64,000 bases of DNA, from positions 694,032 to 758,031 of the forward strand of contig OZ025839.1 of NCBI GenBank assembly GCA_964019425.1, given 5' to 3'. Positions within the stretch are counted from its first letter, which is position 1, and each line of letters starts with the position of its first letter. The stretch comes from Flectonema sp. DT1601. Its lineage: Eukaryota > Euglenozoa > Diplonemea > Diplonemida > Diplonemidae. A program made the position numbers and the translations under genes. Positions 9,401-19,975 of the stretch are shown here, one piece after another. The notes beneath the pieces are model-generated. The model was not told the origin of the DNA and ran no database searches. It worked only from the letters and a program-made list of their open reading frames with translations.

Positions 9401-11172
9401 GTGAGGGGGCTGAAGAAATAGCTGAGGAGAATGAAGTTGAAGAAGCAACCGAATCCCTAGAGGGGGCTGAGGAAGAAGAAGAGGAAGAAGCTGAAGTTGA
9501 GGAGGGGGAAGAAGCAACCGAAGACCAGGGGGAGGTTGAAGGTGAAGAAACGGCTGATACCCAAGAAGGGGCTGGAGTTGAGGAGGTAACCGAAGCCCAG
9601 GAAGAGGCCGAAGTTGAGGAAGCAGAAGAAACAGCTGAAGCCCAGGAAGAAGCTGAAGAAGCGACCGAAGCCCAGGAAGACCCCGAAGTTGAAGAAACAG
9701 CTGAAGCCCAGGGAGAAGCTGAAGAAGCGACTGAAGCCCAGGAAGAGCCTGAGGTTGAAGAAGCGGAAACAACCGAAGTCCAGGAAGAGGCTGAAGGTGA
9801 AGAAACGGCTGATACCCAAGAAGGGGCTGAAGTTGAGGAAGTAACCGAAACGCAGGAAGAGCCCGAGGTTGAAGAAACAACTGAAGCCCAGCAAGAACCC
9901 GAAGTTGAGGAGGCAGAAGAAACAGAAGAAACAGCTGAAGCCCAGGAAGAAGCTGAAGAAGCGACTGAAGCCCAGGAAGAGCCTGAGGTTGAAGAAGCGG
10001 AAACAACTGAAGTCCAGGAAGAGGCTGAAAGAGAAACTGTTGCTGAGGAAGAGGAAGAAACTGAGGAACCCGAAGCCGAAGATTTGAAGGAACAAGAAGA
10101 TAGTAAGTTGGCTGTGAGAGACAAAAATGTAGCACTTGCTGTTGATGCATTCCGAACAGCAGAACGTGACAACGAAGACGACTCAACTGGGGACAATGGA
10201 GACGAACAGAATGATGAGTCAGCAAGGGACAAGAACCTTGCTCTTGCTCTTGGCGCTTTTCAATCCGCAAAAACTAAGGAAAAACTAGATGATCAGAATG
10301 AAGAAGTAGAAGAAGATACACAATCGGAAAAGGAAAGTGATGACCCTGAATCGAAGAGAGATAAGAATATTGCTCTTGCGATTAACGCTCTTCAGTCTTC
10401 TGCGGTCACAGCAGATGATAACAATGAAGAAGAAGAAGAGGAAGATCAAGAAAATAAAATAGATGAAGAGGAAGCATCCGAAGTACGTTCCGCTGACGAG
10501 CAAATCGAGAAAACTCCAACTGAGGGTGAGGAAGGTGATGATGATGCAGCAAACGAGATGACAGAAGAAGCTCAGGACGAGGACGAGTCGAGTGACAGAT
10601 CCAGGAAAGAAGCAGCTGCAGCACTTGATGCCTTCAAGTTAGGGAAGTACGATGAGATCGATTCTGAGACTCCAGTTTTTGACAAAGTCCAGCGAACCGA
10701 CTCAAATGAAGAAATCGCTCGACACGAAAGTTCTGAAATAGGAACCCCATCTAGTGTCCCATCAACTACTCGAAGGGGTTCTAGAATTCGTGAACAGCTT
10801 CCACCTCCACATAAGGACAATATGTCAGTTTATAGAGAACACAAAGAACGAGCTCGAAGCGCGAAGGAACGCGAGAGAAAGGAACTCGAAGTCAAGGATC
10901 TCAAGGACCGTGAAAAACGTGCCAGCAGACAACTGGAGCTGCAAGAGATTATGGAAAAACACCAACTTGATAAACAACTTAAAGAGCATGAAGAGAATGA
11001 ACTCGAAGAAAAGAGATCAGCAGAGAAGTTATTAGAAGAAGAGAAAAATACGAAAAGGGCAGCAGCAAAAGATGCGAAAAAGAAACAGAAGATTCAAGAG
11101 TATCAGCAACAAAAGGCTGCTATTCCTCAGATGAAGCCACAAACTAATAAAAGAAAGCAGTCTGCGGCCTGA
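6472..11172 (+). CDS. Large protein with helical N-half, Q-rich linker, DYG motifs, acidic repeats and C-terminal coiled coil
   Basis: 1566 residues, starting at ATG 6472 with a pyrimidine-AG at 6423. Residues 1-680 are helical and could form an ARM/HEAT-like solenoid. About 743-815 is Gln-rich, with three near copies of a QEQEQQLLLQQRR unit. Three (S/T)xADY/SDYGxP motifs lie near 822, 846 and 913. Residues about 937-1215 are a degenerate acidic tandem repeat (Glu-Ala-Gln with Val-Glu-Glu-Ala). Four copies of a helix motif (RDKNxALAxxAF) lie near 1217, 1250, 1295 and 1377, the last diverged. Residues 1443-1553 are a charged coiled coil. I recognise no family; a cytoskeletal or flagellar scaffold is an inference. 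The long minus-strand frames over 9216-10270 are shadows of the repeat. Confidence 0.9.
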   Translation: MAAGISLVSLGDPGEWFTSTHVGVTTSCDITCERMIQMMEVHFDYDTTELRLLDEISQWTSLADFCEDINFDTLLLIIAGDEMSRIYLLEKMHSIKPQKKTYSSSEDPAEFLRLTLITCCDLPIAAERAIPSPRVAMPSSLLRQAIKHPLAESWNTPERLTGWYDYISAEALFLRSLMDGNNGTGSALLVVTLLSWGFYSQETIVGVAACKALRSLLEADKHLLWGELVSLRDTSAGLDALLTVRGLQKKSQMMTLAVRKTLASIAQTNLRLFVEEELPARVANKSLFVSIIKDIIHYYPEGYCFAEDLEEEGRLRFFQFIFHYSTTKKRTALQHNFEPYMEELLVVGLSLIVSNENQQFFLCSSSSAEPLVMVYLQHLSCVSDTVDLSIRPILSRLIKMISITSTTETSIATNASDLMMKILKSVWVSNPDVRNVAYSQLFSNLDFQVMESLGISLKLINMICSIRNQSHSSDCGITHSDISRLVDLTLSLQIISSDECRDSILEVLEVLWTVAVDKELIILFLQSAHGIILITEAYSQNDSTRIAFADKLSLLVTSTLDDVFFTTSVPTDSEGIEHMYTSHSMLKTLLKKILLHQGYGSDSRSKIMEKIIRRTVELQYNNVKHNKRLVIHESPTAHKKRVMLWIEDIIKSIGATVQFGTLFELGNCDATREEFFARNYPKLSWATPSPSRSTSSTSSDALKRFSLRPINESPVKPPAPTYKTIPKSKSQSLSPIQIRKLLEEEDRAKQEQEQQLLLQQRREQEQEQQLLLQQRRVQEQEQQLLLQQQEQQQQRQAQEQQILKQKEREKRPQPLQMTQIVTSADYGHPVSYSPTVRSPLYKHPLTSSDYGPPPPSSISGMSSPTQMNSIVKNENHQPEPFLNNNNDSNKNLDYVEGTPKSNISEPVVLPVTGADYAAPLACDTSVVNAVTVVQEEDNADDKENDQSAIEEVGQQGKNTATNSVGNEEETSELEEHSEGAEEIAEENEVEEATESLEGAEEEEEEEAEVEEGEEATEDQGEVEGEETADTQEGAGVEEVTEAQEEAEVEEAEETAEAQEEAEEATEAQEDPEVEETAEAQGEAEEATEAQEEPEVEEAETTEVQEEAEGEETADTQEGAEVEEVTETQEEPEVEETTEAQQEPEVEEAEETEETAEAQEEAEEATEAQEEPEVEEAETTEVQEEAERETVAEEEEETEEPEAEDLKEQEDSKLAVRDKNVALAVDAFRTAERDNEDDSTGDNGDEQNDESARDKNLALALGAFQSAKTKEKLDDQNEEVEEDTQSEKESDDPESKRDKNIALAINALQSSAVTADDNNEEEEEEDQENKIDEEEASEVRSADEQIEKTPTEGEEGDDDAANEMTEEAQDEDESSDRSRKEAAAALDAFKLGKYDEIDSETPVFDKVQRTDSNEEIARHESSEIGTPSSVPSTTRRGSRIREQLPPPHKDNMSVYREHKERARSAKERERKELEVKDLKDREKRASRQLELQEIMEKHQLDKQLKEHEENELEEKRSAEKLLEEEKNTKRAAAKDAKKKQKIQEYQQQKAAIPQMKPQTNKRKQSAA

Positions 11173-11600
11173 GTCTGATATCTTATTTTATTTATTTATT
11201 CTGAATAAGAATAAAAAAAAAAAAAACATGCATTGTTGCCAAAGTTATGTCATCAAAAGCCCATAATTATTATTTACTGTTTCATATATCTCAAGTAAAC
11301 TGAATATTTTCATCAGTTTCGCTACGAGAACTCCTTCCTGAGGGTAACCTCCACTCCAGTATTCTTAAATTCAACTACTCCTATCTCAGTTTGGAGTATT
11401 CCGTCGACAGTTTTATTTTGTTAGCGACTTCTGTCATGATGAGCTGATGTGAGATATTTGTATTCTTTTTTCAAAAGTTGTGTTTCGTGTTTTTCCGGAA
11501 ATAAAACAAATTACTAAAAAAACAGTCGTACTAACTAACCTTACCACTCCCCTCCCCATCAGCTTTAATAAGAAATGAAAAATAATTTAAATATTTTGTG
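11173..11600. other. Intergenic with pyrimidine-AG and an 8-codon upstream ORF
   Basis: No gene is seen up to the downstream leader. A strong pyrimidine tract (CCACTCCCCTCCCCATCAG) ends at 11562. After it, an ATG at 11575 opens an 8-codon frame whose TGA (11599-11601) overlaps the main ATG (11601-11603). Confidence 0.5.
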
Positions 11601-14600
11601 ATGAGTGGTATTGAAGCAGAACTGGAAGTTGATGAAGTCCAGAGAGCTTTGAACTGCATTAAAACGTTAACGGATTTGGGAATACGAAGTTCTACAGGAC
11701 TCAGCGATGATTTAGACAGACTGCGTGGAGTTAATAGAAAACGTTCTGAGGAACAGTTCGAACTACCGAAGTGTCCAAATGGACATAAATTAATAAACAG
11801 AGGATGCTGGATGGCATTCTCACAACAAGGAGGATGGTGTGACAAGTGTGGAATTACTAAAGGAACAATCAAACTTATGAGATGGAGGTGTGAAAGTAAA
11901 CCTCAACAATGTAATTACGACATCTGTTCTAACTGCTACCTCTTGAAATCAACTCCTTCTGTTATGAGTTTACATAAAAGTGATATAAAGGAAACCCTAT
12001 TCACATCAATGCTATCACGAGGAATGGAACAGCAACGTGAATCTGCTACACAAGCGATGCTGAAATTAATATCACTCGGCATCCCTCATTACAATAATTC
12101 CGTCTCATTACGGCTTCAAGTTCTGGTTAGTAGGAATTCATCGAAGAAAGTATCCGAATTCGCGACAGACTTTTCAATTGACAGGGAGGTCGGTAATTTA
12201 CAAAATGACATAACAATGATCCTCGACAGACTAGACCATTCTCGAACTTTTTCAAAAAAGATAATTGCGTTCAGAACTGGATCAGTAAACAGACATCAGA
12301 AGAAGACTCGAATACGAGAAAAGTCATTGCGAGACTTAATGCAAGCAGGACGCCCATCAAAAACTTTGGAACACTTGGCAAATGAAATCATAAAACCTGC
12401 CCGGTCTCGTAGGACTCGTTTGAAAATTAAGAACGACTTCAGTACTGCCTCAGACACTTCGATGGGAATGTTTGATGTGCCAGGTATTCCTATTTATATT
12501 AATTATTGAAACACCAGATGTGATCGCTTTGTCTTTATAACATAAAACAGGTTCACTATCACCAGTCTTGGCAACTTCTAATAAATTGAGTTCTTCGAGT
12601 ATGTTGGATTGGCTCTCTGATAGCGCCGGGAACCTTTTCCGAGTCGTTGCGTCATCTGACCTGAAGTGCAACGATGACGAACATAGTAAGTCAGGTTCTT
12701 GTTGTGCCACAGCAGCTGCGGTATTTGGAATTTCCACACTCAGAAGTGAGTTGAAAATGAGGAGAAACGAATCCTCTGCCAACCAAGTGAGGAGTAGATA
12801 TTCACTCTGGACACATTCTTTATTGAGCTGTCTAAAGAAACAAGGACAAGAACAACACATCACTGATGTAATCATAGCAATGACAATCTACGTGACAGTC
12901 TTACCAATTAGAACACTCGCTGTGCAGGCTATGAGAAAGAGTGAAAACTTCACTACTTTGATGCCGCTGCTATTTTGGATTGAGAAGTACGTCAAGTGGC
13001 AGCTTCAATACGAAGAAGCAAACAGCAGTAAACGACAATTGTACAGAGCATCTTTTATAAAGAAGACATCAATTCTTGCTACTAACTTATTACTGAAATG
13101 GAATGAGGTGGCGATTGTTTCTGCAGTCCCGAGTGTGGTGTTCTTGAGGTCAACTCCGATGACATTATTTGTTTTGAACAACTGTCACGAAGTAGATTTG
13201 GGACCTCTCAATAATTTGGGAGGAACCTGCGCGTGTTTAGCACCGAGACAGCTGCTCTCTGTAGTGTCAGTTGTCTCCCCAGCACTGTTACGTTTGATAT
13301 GTTGCGAACATGATATTGCTGTCGTTACTGGAGAGTCTGCTGTTAATGGAAGTATTCAACTCAACTCTTCCATTGCTTTGAATCAACAGAGTGAATCCCC
13401 GCGTGAAAAAAGTCACACCTCTGAAGAAGTCGATCGGATACTTGAGTCGCATAACCATCTGGGATATCTTTGTTATTATCATGAGGGGTTTATTAATTTT
13501 ATTCAAACAGAGAATGGAACTACTATTCAACTGACTTCTTTTATTACGAAGTTTATGTTTACTGGGCAGGGAAAAACTGTAGCGGCGATAATGCTGCCGC
13601 CTGGAGAAGGTCAAACGATGTCGTTGGGTGCAGCTGCGGCTGTAGTGTTGGAGCACAAACTGAATTCATTTATTGTCGTTGCTATCGATCTTCTGAAATC
13701 TGAAATCGCATCAAATCTCAAAGAGAATCCTGCAGTAGTTGAGGAGAAAGTATTGTCGCAGTTGGGCTGCACAACTCTAATGACTGCTGCTGAGATTCGT
13801 ACTCGTCGAGTTTGTATCATCATCGACAACTTTGAGAAAGGATATCTTCTCAAAGGAGACGTCGCAACGAGTAAAGGTGCGGCGAAAGGGTTTTTGGAGT
13901 TAGCAGGACTGGGCAGATCCCGCTGGGTGAATGCCAAAGTCATTTTATGTTGCAGTATTCGCACACTTAATTGTGCAGACTTATCTCTTGGGAAAGTCTT
14001 ATTCGGAAGTGTTGAATGTGATATAAACAACAGAAAGCTTCCGATGAGGAGTACAGCGAGCCCTCGATATCGGATTGCTAAGTCAAATGTTGACAGACAG
14101 AAGCCTTGTCGACTTCTTATTTTTAAACCAAATTATAAAGCCACCATATCTCAGTCAGATCTCATTCGGGATTTTCTCAAATCAAAAGCTTCTCGAGAAG
14201 TTAATTTTGGTTCCCAGCGAATCCGCTTTTATTCGAACCAGGGGATCCCCTTTACTACTACTAGAAATATATTCTTAAAACACTACAGCAACTTATTTTC
14301 TCCTGAAGCGCTCAGAACATTCTTTCGCTTTGCGACATTAAATCTGTTCGCAGCAACTCAATGTTTGATTGCAACATTTGATTCGATATTAGATAAAGGA
14401 ATACTTAGGAGATCGTGGGATATTCTTTACATAAATAGTAGAAAGGTGAAGTGGTCTGATCAGACCCTTCAGTCTGTGACAGAAGGCTGGTGGAAACGGA
14501 TTCTTGAAAATGGAATTGTCGCAGAGTGGGAACGAACGATGGGAAGTTATCACTCTGAGTACGTTGCCAGTTCCGCCGCAGAGCTGGAGATCATTTGTGG

Positions 14601-16665
14601 AGGGTTGCCATGTTATAAACAAGTTGTTAAATCGATTGGTTTATCTCAACCAGTAAAATCTTTTAAACCAATTTGGGAAATCCACGAAGCCTACCTCCGT
14701 TGTGAAGTCTGCCGCTATCTCGATCGATGTCACGTTGATAAGAATCTTTCCGATAAAGATTCCCCTCTCGATCTGATGACAGCAGTCTCTTCAATTTCTT
14801 ACGCAGCTTTAAAACTATTCGCTCAGTCTCCCAAAGTGAGATCGAAATCACTCTCTCACACATCAGTTTTTATTTTGAAATCTATTCGCAAACTTTGTCC
14901 CAACTACTGGAGAGCTTTTCCTATTCAAGGACTTCGACATGATGACCCGGATGACACTGAAGTTCGTATTAAGCATTCATCACTCTTACACTTTATGATG
15001 GCGAGAGTTATCTGGCAGGTAGCAGAAGTTACGACAGATCAACTGGATGACGTTTCCGGTGCTGAGAATATACAAATAATTCGGGAGAGTGGGTTTGGAG
15101 TTGATGTTGATAACGGAGTCAACAGATTCCTAACTGATAGACTTCTCAGAACTACTACAGACCTACCCAAAGAGATTGATGTGTTGTTGAACTTATTGAT
15201 CGCTACTCAAAGTGGGGTTTCAAATGCACAAATTTTTAATAAAGATCATCACATCATTACAGCTGATACAATCAACACTTTATCAAAACTACTGTCTGGG
15301 AAGTATAGTAGTGAGGTGGGGGTTTGTAGTTTACTGTTGGGAGGTTATTTAAAAAATGTACAGCTGCCTCAAGTTGTATTTGACAACTTACTTTTGACAG
15401 CTGCTGACCTGACGGGATCGGATTTCACTGGAGCGACTTTTACGAAAACAGTTCTGAGTAAAGGAGTTTTGAATAGAACTGTTATAAGCGGATGTGATTT
15501 CAGTTATGCGACTCTCGACTATACCACATACTATCACGCTGATGCGAGGGGAACATCTTTTGTGAATGCGTCGATTACTAATTCTAGATTTGATCATGCG
15601 ATACTTCGATCATCATTATTTCAGAATTCTAATCTGAGCTCTTCTTGTTTTCGGAACTCCAAACTCGAGGGATCTGTTTTCAACTCTGCGACGATGTGCT
15701 GCTCTACATTAGACTTTGCTTTATTAAATGAAACAGACTTTCGAAAAGTTGATTTGTCAAAATCCAGTCTTCAGTCGACAAAACTTCGAAAGGCCAGATT
15801 AGTGAAAGCCAACCTGTCGGATACTAATTTTAAAAACGCAGATTTATATTCTGCTGATCTAACGGATGCCACTTTGGATGGAGCGGATCTCGAATCTGCT
15901 GATTTGGACGGTGCGATTCTCGCAGGAGCGACGTTTGTCGGAGCACTTCTTTCGACTTCAAAAAATTTAATAAGATCGAAGCATCTCGGAGCAGTCTTTG
16001 CTGGAGCAATCCTCACAAAGATTAATCTCAAGAATCAGGACCTCAGAGGGCTGAACTTCTCTAAGGTAAAATTACAAGAAGCCAATCTCTCCGGTTGTAA
16101 TATTTGTAATGCGATCTTAAGAGATGCCGACCTGTCAGGTGCCAATCTCAGTGGTGCTGTTTTCAACGGTGCTGACTGTTGTGGATGTCAATTCTCAGGA
16201 GCAGACTTAAATCGAACTCGTTTCATTGGAACAAACTTACTGCGCTCTTCTTTTAAAAAATGTTCCCTCGAAGGGACGGTATTTCGAGATAGCAGATTGG
16301 AGGCTGCTGACTTCAGTCACTGCAGAGCAGTAAAATGTGACTTTCGAAATGCAAACATATCGAGAGCACTTGTAAACCACGCGGCATTTGTGTCCTGTGA
16401 AATGGACGACACGAAGTTCGACTTCGTCACAGCAATAGGAGTTCGGTTTGTTCTGAGTTCTCTGAAAGCCGCGCGTTTTGTTGAGGCAGCGATGTCATCC
16501 GCCAACTTCATCGAATCCAATCTGACGTCAGCAATGTTTCTCGCAGTTGGTGACATCAGTACTGTCGGACTCACCGACTGTGTAATGTCTTCCTGCGTTG
16601 GTATCGATCTCGCGAAGATAACATCAACGGGAGGCGCTCGACTTCAAAAGAAGGAAGTCCTGTGA
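11601..16665 (+). CDS. Zinc-finger / NACHT-like NTPase / pentapeptide-repeat protein (STAND, NLR-like architecture)
   Basis: Two exons, 11601-12483 and 12551-16665, give 1665 residues. The 67-nt intron starts GTATTC, ends AAAACAG and restores the frame (GG|T) between DVPG and SLSPV. Residues 58-113 hold a Cys/His cluster (CPNGH, WCDKC, C97, C104, CSNC) like a ZZ or DC1 finger. Around 640-735 a strand (VAAIML) leads into PPGEGQT (644-650), a P-loop with Gln for the catalytic Lys. A Walker B-like CIIIDNFEKG follows at about 714. A nearby GQGKT (633-637) has a Lys but lacks the strand before it. Residues about 1242-1628 are roughly 75 pentapeptide repeats (A[D/N]Lxx), forming a right-handed beta helix. 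STAND NTPases with repeat sensors act in immunity and cell death; function here is inference. Confidence 0.85.
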
Positions 16666-17096
16666 TCCAATTTGAGTTTTTGAATTTTATTCGAATTTCC
16701 ACAACCATACTGACGGTGGTGGGACAATTGCTGTTTATTGAATTCTTCTTACTTTCTTATTTCAACGGCGAGCTTGGCTACGCCTCGACTTAGCGCTCAG
16801 TTGAGACTGAGATTGATTTGTACTTCCATCTTATTAGTTTTTCTATTCTAACGAAAAGCAGCAGCACTTTTGCAGCAGCTCGTGTTGACGTTAAATCGTT
16901 TTATTATTTTCTGGTGGCGTCTTTTCAGATGTCTCTCAGTAATACAGGAACTTGATAACAGTTGTAGTGATTTGATTTAGTTTTTCACAACAGGTAGGTT
17001 GGAGATGATCGTGTAAGTAAGTAGTTTAATTTAATTTATACAATATTGTAATCTTGTGAAAGCATTTTATAATATTCTCACACTTCAGTAAGTCGG
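16666..17096. other. Intergenic, no gene
   Basis: No supported frame. A pyrimidine-AG (CTCACACTTCAG) ends at 17088, 8 nt before the next ATG. Confidence 0.55.
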
Positions 17097-19661
17097 ATGT
17101 CATCTTCCTTTGGAGAGACAGCTGGTTCTACGATGGATCGATTGAACAGGCTACTCTCTTCGATACATTCATCACCACTTGATGACAGTCGTGAAATTAA
17201 ATTACACGCTCTCGGGGGAGGTGTGGAAACGACTGACGGGTATGACAGAGAAAAGGATCCTCTGCTGCAGTATTTTGGAAAGTTGAAAACTAATTTAAAA
17301 GCACCTCCCAATCAGACTATTGAAGAACCAAATACAAACCTCCTTACAACAGGAAAGTTACAAGAAGAGAGAAGTCAAAGAATACGACAACTGTTAGATT
17401 CTAACGTAAGCACTTCTAATTCTAACAACTTCACTGAACGAGTTGTTCGAATATCTGAGAGTGTCCCTGAAAGAGTAGCAGAACAACCGAAGGGAAATTC
17501 ATTCGATGAACGCATCGCAAGAATCAGCCGTAAAATTTACCAAAATGAAGAAGGTGGTCAAGAAACTAGTCAGAAGGGGCAACTAGAATCACGCGACAGG
17601 TCACCACAGCAACAAACCGAATCTCTCAGCAGTCGAACTTTCGGCATCAAAGTAAATGGAATCAAACAAGAAGAACAAAGTTGGGGACGACAGCTTGCAG
17701 AGTCTCTCGAAAGGTCACCAACTAATAAGAAATCACCAGATCGCAAGATCCCTTTGAGTAGTCGAATCAACGCAATTAAATTAAATGGATTCGATCAGAG
17801 TGATACTAAAGGTTGGGGAAGAGAAGTTGTTGAATCACTTGAGAGATCTCCAACAGGAACTTTGAGTAGTCGAATTGATGATCTTCGACTTGTTGTTCCT
17901 GATGGCGGCGTCAAATCCAAAAGTTCACAACGGGAACAAAGTTGGGGCCGACAACTTGCAGAATCACTTGAGCCGGAACAGAAACCCCTTCTGAGTCATC
18001 AAACTGGGGAAGGAGAAGCAGAGCAGCCACTCCGTTCCGACACCCCGACAGATGCTTTTATTAACATGTTGAGGTCCAGCAGTACTGAAACTGCGAAGCA
18101 TCAGGAAAAGCAATCTGGACTCGATTCGTTGTTTCAGAGTTTGCAAAAGGACGTAAATAATCGAAAAAATGATTTTCTTAGCGACGAGAACGCAGGGCAG
18201 CGTTCTCACTCACAGTCAGCAAACAGACTACTCGCAGATATTCAAAATGATATTCGAACACCTCAACAGTCGAGTGATTCCAATCGTTACGTTAGTAGAC
18301 TCTCTCAAAGATCAGCTGATTCTCGAACTCTAACTCCTGCCCCTCTTCGATCAGCTACTGTTAATGATCAGAACAGACAACAACCTGCTGTTCCGCCAGA
18401 AAGATCTGCTACCGCTCCCTCCTCAACGTACACTTCAATTCCAATGTTTTCTGATCTCGTAAAGAGTCGTAATGACAACAAGGAAGGCGAAGGATTTACA
18501 GCTCTTCTTCACAAACTTCATGACGAAGAGAATAGAAGTGGGACAGTCGCGGGAACAACGGAAGTCATCGACGTGGATTGGAGTGACTTGGCTGACGGAC
18601 ACGCTCCAGATAATAATCTGGCAAACCACACAAAAAGAGAAATATTCCCCAACAGTCACAGAGAGCGGTATGCAGGCTCTCCAGTGGAATGCTCTCCAGC
18701 AAGCGCTCAGGATTGCGAAGGTCTGACGGCGTTGTTAGAGAAGTTACATCGGGAGGACGAGGAAGAGGAGCAGAACGCGGGAAACTCGAATTTCCGCAGC
18801 CCCAACAAAATGAACTTCATATCAACTCCTTCCAACAATAACGAAAGGGCTGCTCAATCTCCGTCAAACTTGGATCGTGTGATGCAATGGGGACATCGAA
18901 TGGAGCAAAATATGCATCAGCGAGAGGAGAACCGTCGCCGTAGACTAACCCAAAAAGAGTTGCAGGACGAAGAAGCGTGTCCCTTTAAACCAAAAATAAA
19001 CAATTATTCAAATAAAGTAGCGAGAAAGGGTTGTCCTGAAAACATTGAAAAACGAACTGCGAATATCATTCGCGCAAAAGAACGGCGGCTGGAATCTCAA
19101 AGACGTGATCTTCAAAATGATGAACAAGTCTCACAGCAACCGATCATAACGAGAAAAGCCAAACAGATGACGAGAACAAACGGAAGTAGAATGCAATGGG
19201 ACGCATTCCGAAAGATTAAACTTGAACAGCAACAAGCTGGTCAGGAACAGGATGAATTACAATCCTGTACATTTCAGCCTTCTCTTTCAGAGCGCTCACG
19301 TTGTATTGCAAAGAAAAAGGAATTGAAAGACCGTCGTGTTCCCCTCACCACACCAACAGCTACTACCACTTCGAGTACAAATAAAACTTTTAGATCTACA
19401 CCAAAAGCATTTATTAGAACTCCTCTTCAAAACGCAAACCCGTCAGCCATCAACAGTGGGTCAAACAGAGCTAGTCGAGCTACTGTTGACGGTAGCAGTA
19501 GAAAACCAAATCTGATGCCAAAAAGGACGCCTTCTCCAGTCAGCACACACAACCAGAGGGCTATTGTTGAACCAGCCAAACACTTGAGTGCTGATGACTG
19601 GTGGAGTCAAGCAATTCGAGTTCAGAGATCTGAACTTTGGGATGCTGTGAAGGCGAATTAG
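17097..19661 (+). CDS. Disordered repeat protein with CxFxP motifs, probably cytoskeletal/ciliary
   Basis: 854 residues, starting at ATG 17097. The protein is hydrophilic and mostly disordered. It contains three copies of a SWGRQLAESLERSP-like unit (about 195, 243 and 281), each near LSSRI or a related block. It also has paired FTERVVRIS / FDERIARIS segments and a paired G(L/F)TALLxKLH block (about 468 and 545). The C-terminal third is basic helical, with ACPFKPKI (about 627) and SCTFQPSL (about 726). CxFxP motifs of this sort recur in basal-body and axonemal proteins of protists, so a flagellar role is plausible. No enzyme domain, signal peptide or membrane segment is seen. Confidence 0.85.
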   Translation: MSSSFGETAGSTMDRLNRLLSSIHSSPLDDSREIKLHALGGGVETTDGYDREKDPLLQYFGKLKTNLKAPPNQTIEEPNTNLLTTGKLQEERSQRIRQLLDSNVSTSNSNNFTERVVRISESVPERVAEQPKGNSFDERIARISRKIYQNEEGGQETSQKGQLESRDRSPQQQTESLSSRTFGIKVNGIKQEEQSWGRQLAESLERSPTNKKSPDRKIPLSSRINAIKLNGFDQSDTKGWGREVVESLERSPTGTLSSRIDDLRLVVPDGGVKSKSSQREQSWGRQLAESLEPEQKPLLSHQTGEGEAEQPLRSDTPTDAFINMLRSSSTETAKHQEKQSGLDSLFQSLQKDVNNRKNDFLSDENAGQRSHSQSANRLLADIQNDIRTPQQSSDSNRYVSRLSQRSADSRTLTPAPLRSATVNDQNRQQPAVPPERSATAPSSTYTSIPMFSDLVKSRNDNKEGEGFTALLHKLHDEENRSGTVAGTTEVIDVDWSDLADGHAPDNNLANHTKREIFPNSHRERYAGSPVECSPASAQDCEGLTALLEKLHREDEEEEQNAGNSNFRSPNKMNFISTPSNNNERAAQSPSNLDRVMQWGHRMEQNMHQREENRRRRLTQKELQDEEACPFKPKINNYSNKVARKGCPENIEKRTANIIRAKERRLESQRRDLQNDEQVSQQPIITRKAKQMTRTNGSRMQWDAFRKIKLEQQQAGQEQDELQSCTFQPSLSERSRCIAKKKELKDRRVPLTTPTATTTSSTNKTFRSTPKAFIRTPLQNANPSAINSGSNRASRATVDGSSRKPNLMPKRTPSPVSTHNQRAIVEPAKHLSADDWWSQAIRVQRSELWDAVKAN

Positions 19662-19975
19662 TTTCAGATTCAACAATCTGACGAAGTGATGTTGTTATTT
19701 TAGATTTCTTAATGTTAATCGCTTCTTGCGATGTATTCACTTTCCAGTTCAACCGAATGAGTTGCTGGAAAATAGAAAACAAACTTCTTTCTTTCTTTTG
19801 TTATTTTTGGTAATTTAGATTTCCTAGAAGTTCGTCATCTTTTTGTAGACACCATTTGAAAGCTTCACTTCCAACAGGGAAAGTTAATTATGAGTTCGTG
19901 TGATAACTGTCGTTTTGGAATGGGTGATAAAAAACAACAGTCCCTTCAAAATAAAATAATAATTCTAATCAGAAA
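19662..19975. other. Intergenic, two AG acceptor-like sites
   Basis: No gene. CTTCACTTCCAACAG ends at 19877 and ACAACAG ends at 19940. The segment between them could be a 5'-UTR intron. Confidence 0.4.

Noticed and set aside
9216..10270. Long minus-strand Ser-rich and Leu/Pro-rich frames (338, 318 and 212 codons)
   Set aside because: Antisense shadows of the acidic GAA/GAG-rich repeats of the + strand gene at 6472-11172.
13561..13580. GQGKT (residues 633-637) as the true Walker A of the NACHT-like protein
   Set aside because: It lacks a preceding hydrophobic strand and the first Gly of the motif. PPGEGQT, eleven residues later, has the right strand-loop-helix setting despite Gln for Lys.
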